Assembly: GCA_040508515.1 (NCBI GenBank)
Contig: JBEVMS010000183.1
Coordinates: 1-15,155 of the forward strand
Source: JBEVMS01 sp040508515
Lineage (GTDB): Bacteria > Pseudomonadota > Gammaproteobacteria > Xanthomonadales > Rhodanobacteraceae
Direction: 5' to 3'
Length of the DNA: 15,155 nt
Every line of letters starts with the position of its first letter. Position 1 is the stretch's first letter. Position numbers and translations under genes: made by a program. This document shows positions 13,236 through 15,155 of the stretch, piece after piece. Under the pieces are notes generated by a model, which saw nothing but the letters and a program-made list of their open reading frames with translations, was not told the DNA's origin and did not search any database.

Positions 13236-14522
13236 TCAGCGCAGCTCGGGCTTGAGCATGTCCTTGACGTGATCGTAGTTGCCGTCGTTGGCGCTTGGGG
13301 TGAGTTTCAGCACGTGGGTCATCAGTGGATAGACGTCCACGTTGGGAAATTGCGGCACCAGCGCGCCGCTGCGAAAGCTCGGTCCGTGCGCCACGAACAA
13401 GGCGCGCATCAGCGGGTCGGTGTTGTCGTAGCCGTGGTCGCCGATACTCACCTTGCCCTGGTGCTGCGCAAGATAACGGCTAGTGGTGATGCGCCAGCCG
13501 GTGTTGGCCACGCACACCACTTGCGGCACACGCGGGTTGTGGCCGTATTCGAAACGCGCCGGCATGTCGGTCTTGTCCCAGCACTGCATGTGCGGCTGGG
13601 GACGGGTCAGGGTGTGCTCAATCTCATCGAAATCGTAGCCGGGCTTGGGATTAAAGCCGGCGACCGCGCCCATGCCGATGCTCTGCACCCGGTTCATGTC
13701 GATCAACGTGTCGATCAGCACATTGTTGGATAGTGGCACGCTGGCCATGCCGTGGTCGGACACCACGATGATGTTGATCTTGTCGTACAGGCCGCGCGCC
13801 TTGAGGCCATCGACCAGGCGCGTCATGGCCGCGTCGGTGTCGCGAATCGCTTGATTGACTTCGGGTGAATCCGGGCCGGCGGCGTGCCCGGCATGATCGA
13901 CCGCATCGAAATAAAGCGTGAGGAACTGCGGACGCTGTGCGGCGGGAAGGTCGAGCCAGGCCAGGATCTGATCCACGCGCTGCGCGGGCGTGACATCGCC
14001 GTTGTAGGGCTGCCAGTAATCCGGGTGATGACCGTGGATGTCCGCCTCGGAGCCAGGCCAGAACATGGTGGCGGTTTTCAGACCCTGCGCGTCGGCGGTT
14101 TCCCAGATCGGCGTGCCCTCGTTCCACCAGCGGCCGTCGCTGACCGCTTTGCGGTCGCTCAGGCTGAAATTACCCAGCGCGCGATCTTGCATGGTGTTGT
14201 TGACCACGCCGTGGTGGTCCGGGAACAGGCCGGTGACCAAGGTGTAGTGATTGGGGTAGGTCAGCGAGGGAAACGAAGGCTGCATCGCCTGTGCGCGCAC
14301 GCCGCTCGCCGCCAGTTGCGACAACGTGGGGCTGAGGTGACGCCCCATGTAATCGGCGCGATAGCCGTCGATGGAGATCAGCAAGAGCGGCGGCGTGGGC
14401 GCAGTCTGGTCGCTCGTGATGGCGTGGGCCAGGGCCGGATGGCGCGGTGCTACCTCCTGATGGGCGCAGCCGGCAGCGAGCGTCAGGCTGATCAGGAACA
14501 GGGTGCGAAACGGGAAATTCAT
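13236..14522 (-). CDS. Nucleotide pyrophosphatase/phosphodiesterase, exported
   Basis: An alkaline-phosphatase-superfamily enzyme that hydrolyses nucleotide phosphodiester or pyrophosphate bonds outside the cytoplasm. It has 428 residues from the ATG at 14522; the frame is open to 14663, but the signal peptide begins here (MNFPFRTLFLISLTLAAGC). C19 after A-A-G makes it a possible lipoprotein with a slightly atypical lipobox. Both zinc sites and the nucleophile are visible: D52 (SIDGY), T88 (FPSLTYPNH), D209 and H213 (VDHAGH), D256 and H257 (VVSDHGM) and H363 (GDHGYDN). This set and its spacing match the structurally characterised Xanthomonas NPP. C-terminal sequence is complete. It is divergent from the Gln-rich protein gene with a 49-base gap. 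Confidence 0.93.
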   Translation of the reverse strand: MNFPFRTLFLISLTLAAGCAHQEVAPRHPALAHAITSDQTAPTPPLLLISIDGYRADYMGRHLSPTLSQLAASGVRAQAMQPSFPSLTYPNHYTLVTGLFPDHHGVVNNTMQDRALGNFSLSDRKAVSDGRWWNEGTPIWETADAQGLKTATMFWPGSEADIHGHHPDYWQPYNGDVTPAQRVDQILAWLDLPAAQRPQFLTLYFDAVDHAGHAAGPDSPEVNQAIRDTDAAMTRLVDGLKARGLYDKINIIVVSDHGMASVPLSNNVLIDTLIDMNRVQSIGMGAVAGFNPKPGYDFDEIEHTLTRPQPHMQCWDKTDMPARFEYGHNPRVPQVVCVANTGWRITTSRYLAQHQGKVSIGDHGYDNTDPLMRALFVAHGPSFRSGALVPQFPNVDVYPLMTHVLKLTPSANDGNYDHVKDMLKPELR

Positions 14523-14571
14523 CAACGGCGACCTAGAATGAAATTCGAGTCCCTCATGATCGGACATCCCC

Positions 14572-15021
14572 ATGACCAACGCATGTCTTTCGGACCGTCG
14601 GCTAACCGTGCGGCGTTTACTCCCCACGATGATCGGCGCGCTGTTGGCGCTGCCCATGGGCAATTACGCCAGTGCCAGCACATCGTTGGCGCAGGTTTCC
14701 GCGCAAACCAACCAGCAAGTGCAGCAACGCGCGGTGCAACAACAGCAATTGCAGCGTAGCCAGGCGCAGAACCAGTTGCAGAACCAGCTCAAGCAGCAAA
14801 ATGCGCAATCGGTCATGCGATCGCAGGCGGGCAATCCGGCCGCCCAGCAGCAATTGCAGCAATCCCAGCAGTATCAGCAACAGTTGCAGCAGAACCAGCA
14901 ACAACGCAGCCAGCGTGATGCCTATCAGCGGGCCGGCTTGCCCTTGCCGGCGCAGGCGCCCAATCCGCCGGCCAACACTGCAGGTAATACCGCCCCGTCG
15001 ACTGCTCGCACGGGAGGGTGA
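14572..15021 (+). CDS. Secreted glutamine-rich low-complexity protein
   Basis: A 149-residue protein of unknown function. The N-terminus is basic (RRLTVRR), followed by a hydrophobic stretch at about residues 16-30 and a plausible signal-peptidase site after A-S-A (about residue 36). The mature part, about residues 40-125, is dominated by glutamine (roughly 37 Gln in 80 residues, in runs of two to four) with scattered Asn, Ser and Arg; such sequence tends to be coiled-coil or disordered and aggregation-prone. The C-terminus is Pro/Ala/Thr-rich (PAQAPNPPANTAGNTAPS). The ATG at 14572 has no clear ribosome site; a second in-frame ATG at 14629 would remove the basic region. The Gln codons mix CAG and CAA, and the frame is open throughout, which supports real coding. 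Divergent from the phosphodiesterase gene. Confidence 0.65.
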   Translation: MTNACLSDRRLTVRRLLPTMIGALLALPMGNYASASTSLAQVSAQTNQQVQQRAVQQQQLQRSQAQNQLQNQLKQQNAQSVMRSQAGNPAAQQQLQQSQQYQQQLQQNQQQRSQRDAYQRAGLPLPAQAPNPPANTAGNTAPSTARTGG

Positions 15022-15155
15022 TAGCTGGCCCGGAGATCGGGCGGGCACGCGCCAGCCACGGATCGCCTGGCGGGTTCAGAAAGGCGAGCGCGGCGATTGC
15101 AGCCCAGCAGGGCGCGACAAAAAACGCTGCTCAAAATGAAACCGCCATCGGGTCC

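Noticed and set aside
13884..14759. + strand open frame opposite the phosphodiesterase
   Set aside because: Antisense shadow; the phosphodiesterase frame has every expected catalytic residue.
15022..15155. Possible new gene start (ATGAAACCGCC at 15136) or terminator at the window end
   Set aside because: No ribosome site before the ATG, too few codons to judge, and no GC hairpin next to the A-run at 15118-15124.

Overview
The window reads as an ordinary chromosomal segment of a high-GC gammaproteobacterium, most likely in the Lysobacterales (Xanthomonadales), for example Rhodanobacteraceae or Xanthomonadaceae. This rests on protein character: the Xanthomonas-type nucleotide pyrophosphatase, HutF-type histidine catabolism, a bTHX ribosomal protein, and Zur next to a MerC-domain protein. 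There are no insertion sequences, tRNAs, phage genes or CRISPR arrays, and no compositional break suggests a recent island.

Layout. (1) Bases 1-1691: glutamyl-tRNA synthetase gltX, lacking only its first few codons, then a small two-helix membrane protein. (2) Bases 1678-3975: a zinc/metal block on the + strand made of the regulator zur (with a natural run of six histidines), a MerC-domain membrane protein and a cation diffusion facilitator exporter with a His-rich N-terminus. An AT-rich palindrome that resembles a Zur operator lies before the MerC gene. (3) Bases 4006-4277: a compact gene for ribosomal protein bTHX (53 aa, absent from long-ORF lists) with a good extended -10 promoter, a perfect Shine-Dalgarno sequence and a bidirectional terminator. 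(4) Bases 4319-8531, minus strand: a three-gene operon with a GNAT-nitrilase fusion, a ClC chloride/proton antiporter and imidazolonepropionase hutI, each junction being a 4-base ATGA overlap. (5) Bases 8741-10108: hutF, divergent from that operon; it takes the product of HutI, so two consecutive histidine-degradation enzymes sit on either side of one promoter region, while hutH, hutU and hutG are not in the window. (6) Bases 10109-10680: a 39-aa lipoprotein and two prominent inverted repeats. (7) Bases 10681-13101: two unrelated drug/metabolite exporters (a DMT/EmrE-like family protein and an MFS protein). (8) Bases 13236-15021: a secreted or lipid-anchored nucleotide pyrophosphatase/phosphodiesterase, divergent from a secreted glutamine-rich low-complexity protein. 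The last 134 bases contain nothing I can support.

Working together: the zinc block probably senses and exports Zn(II). The minus-strand operon couples, by translation, an uncharacterised amidase-type hydrolase, an acid-stress-type Cl-/H+ exchanger and a histidine-degradation enzyme. That is the least expected gene combination here and the best candidate for something not yet described. No clearly novel defence or mobile system is visible.
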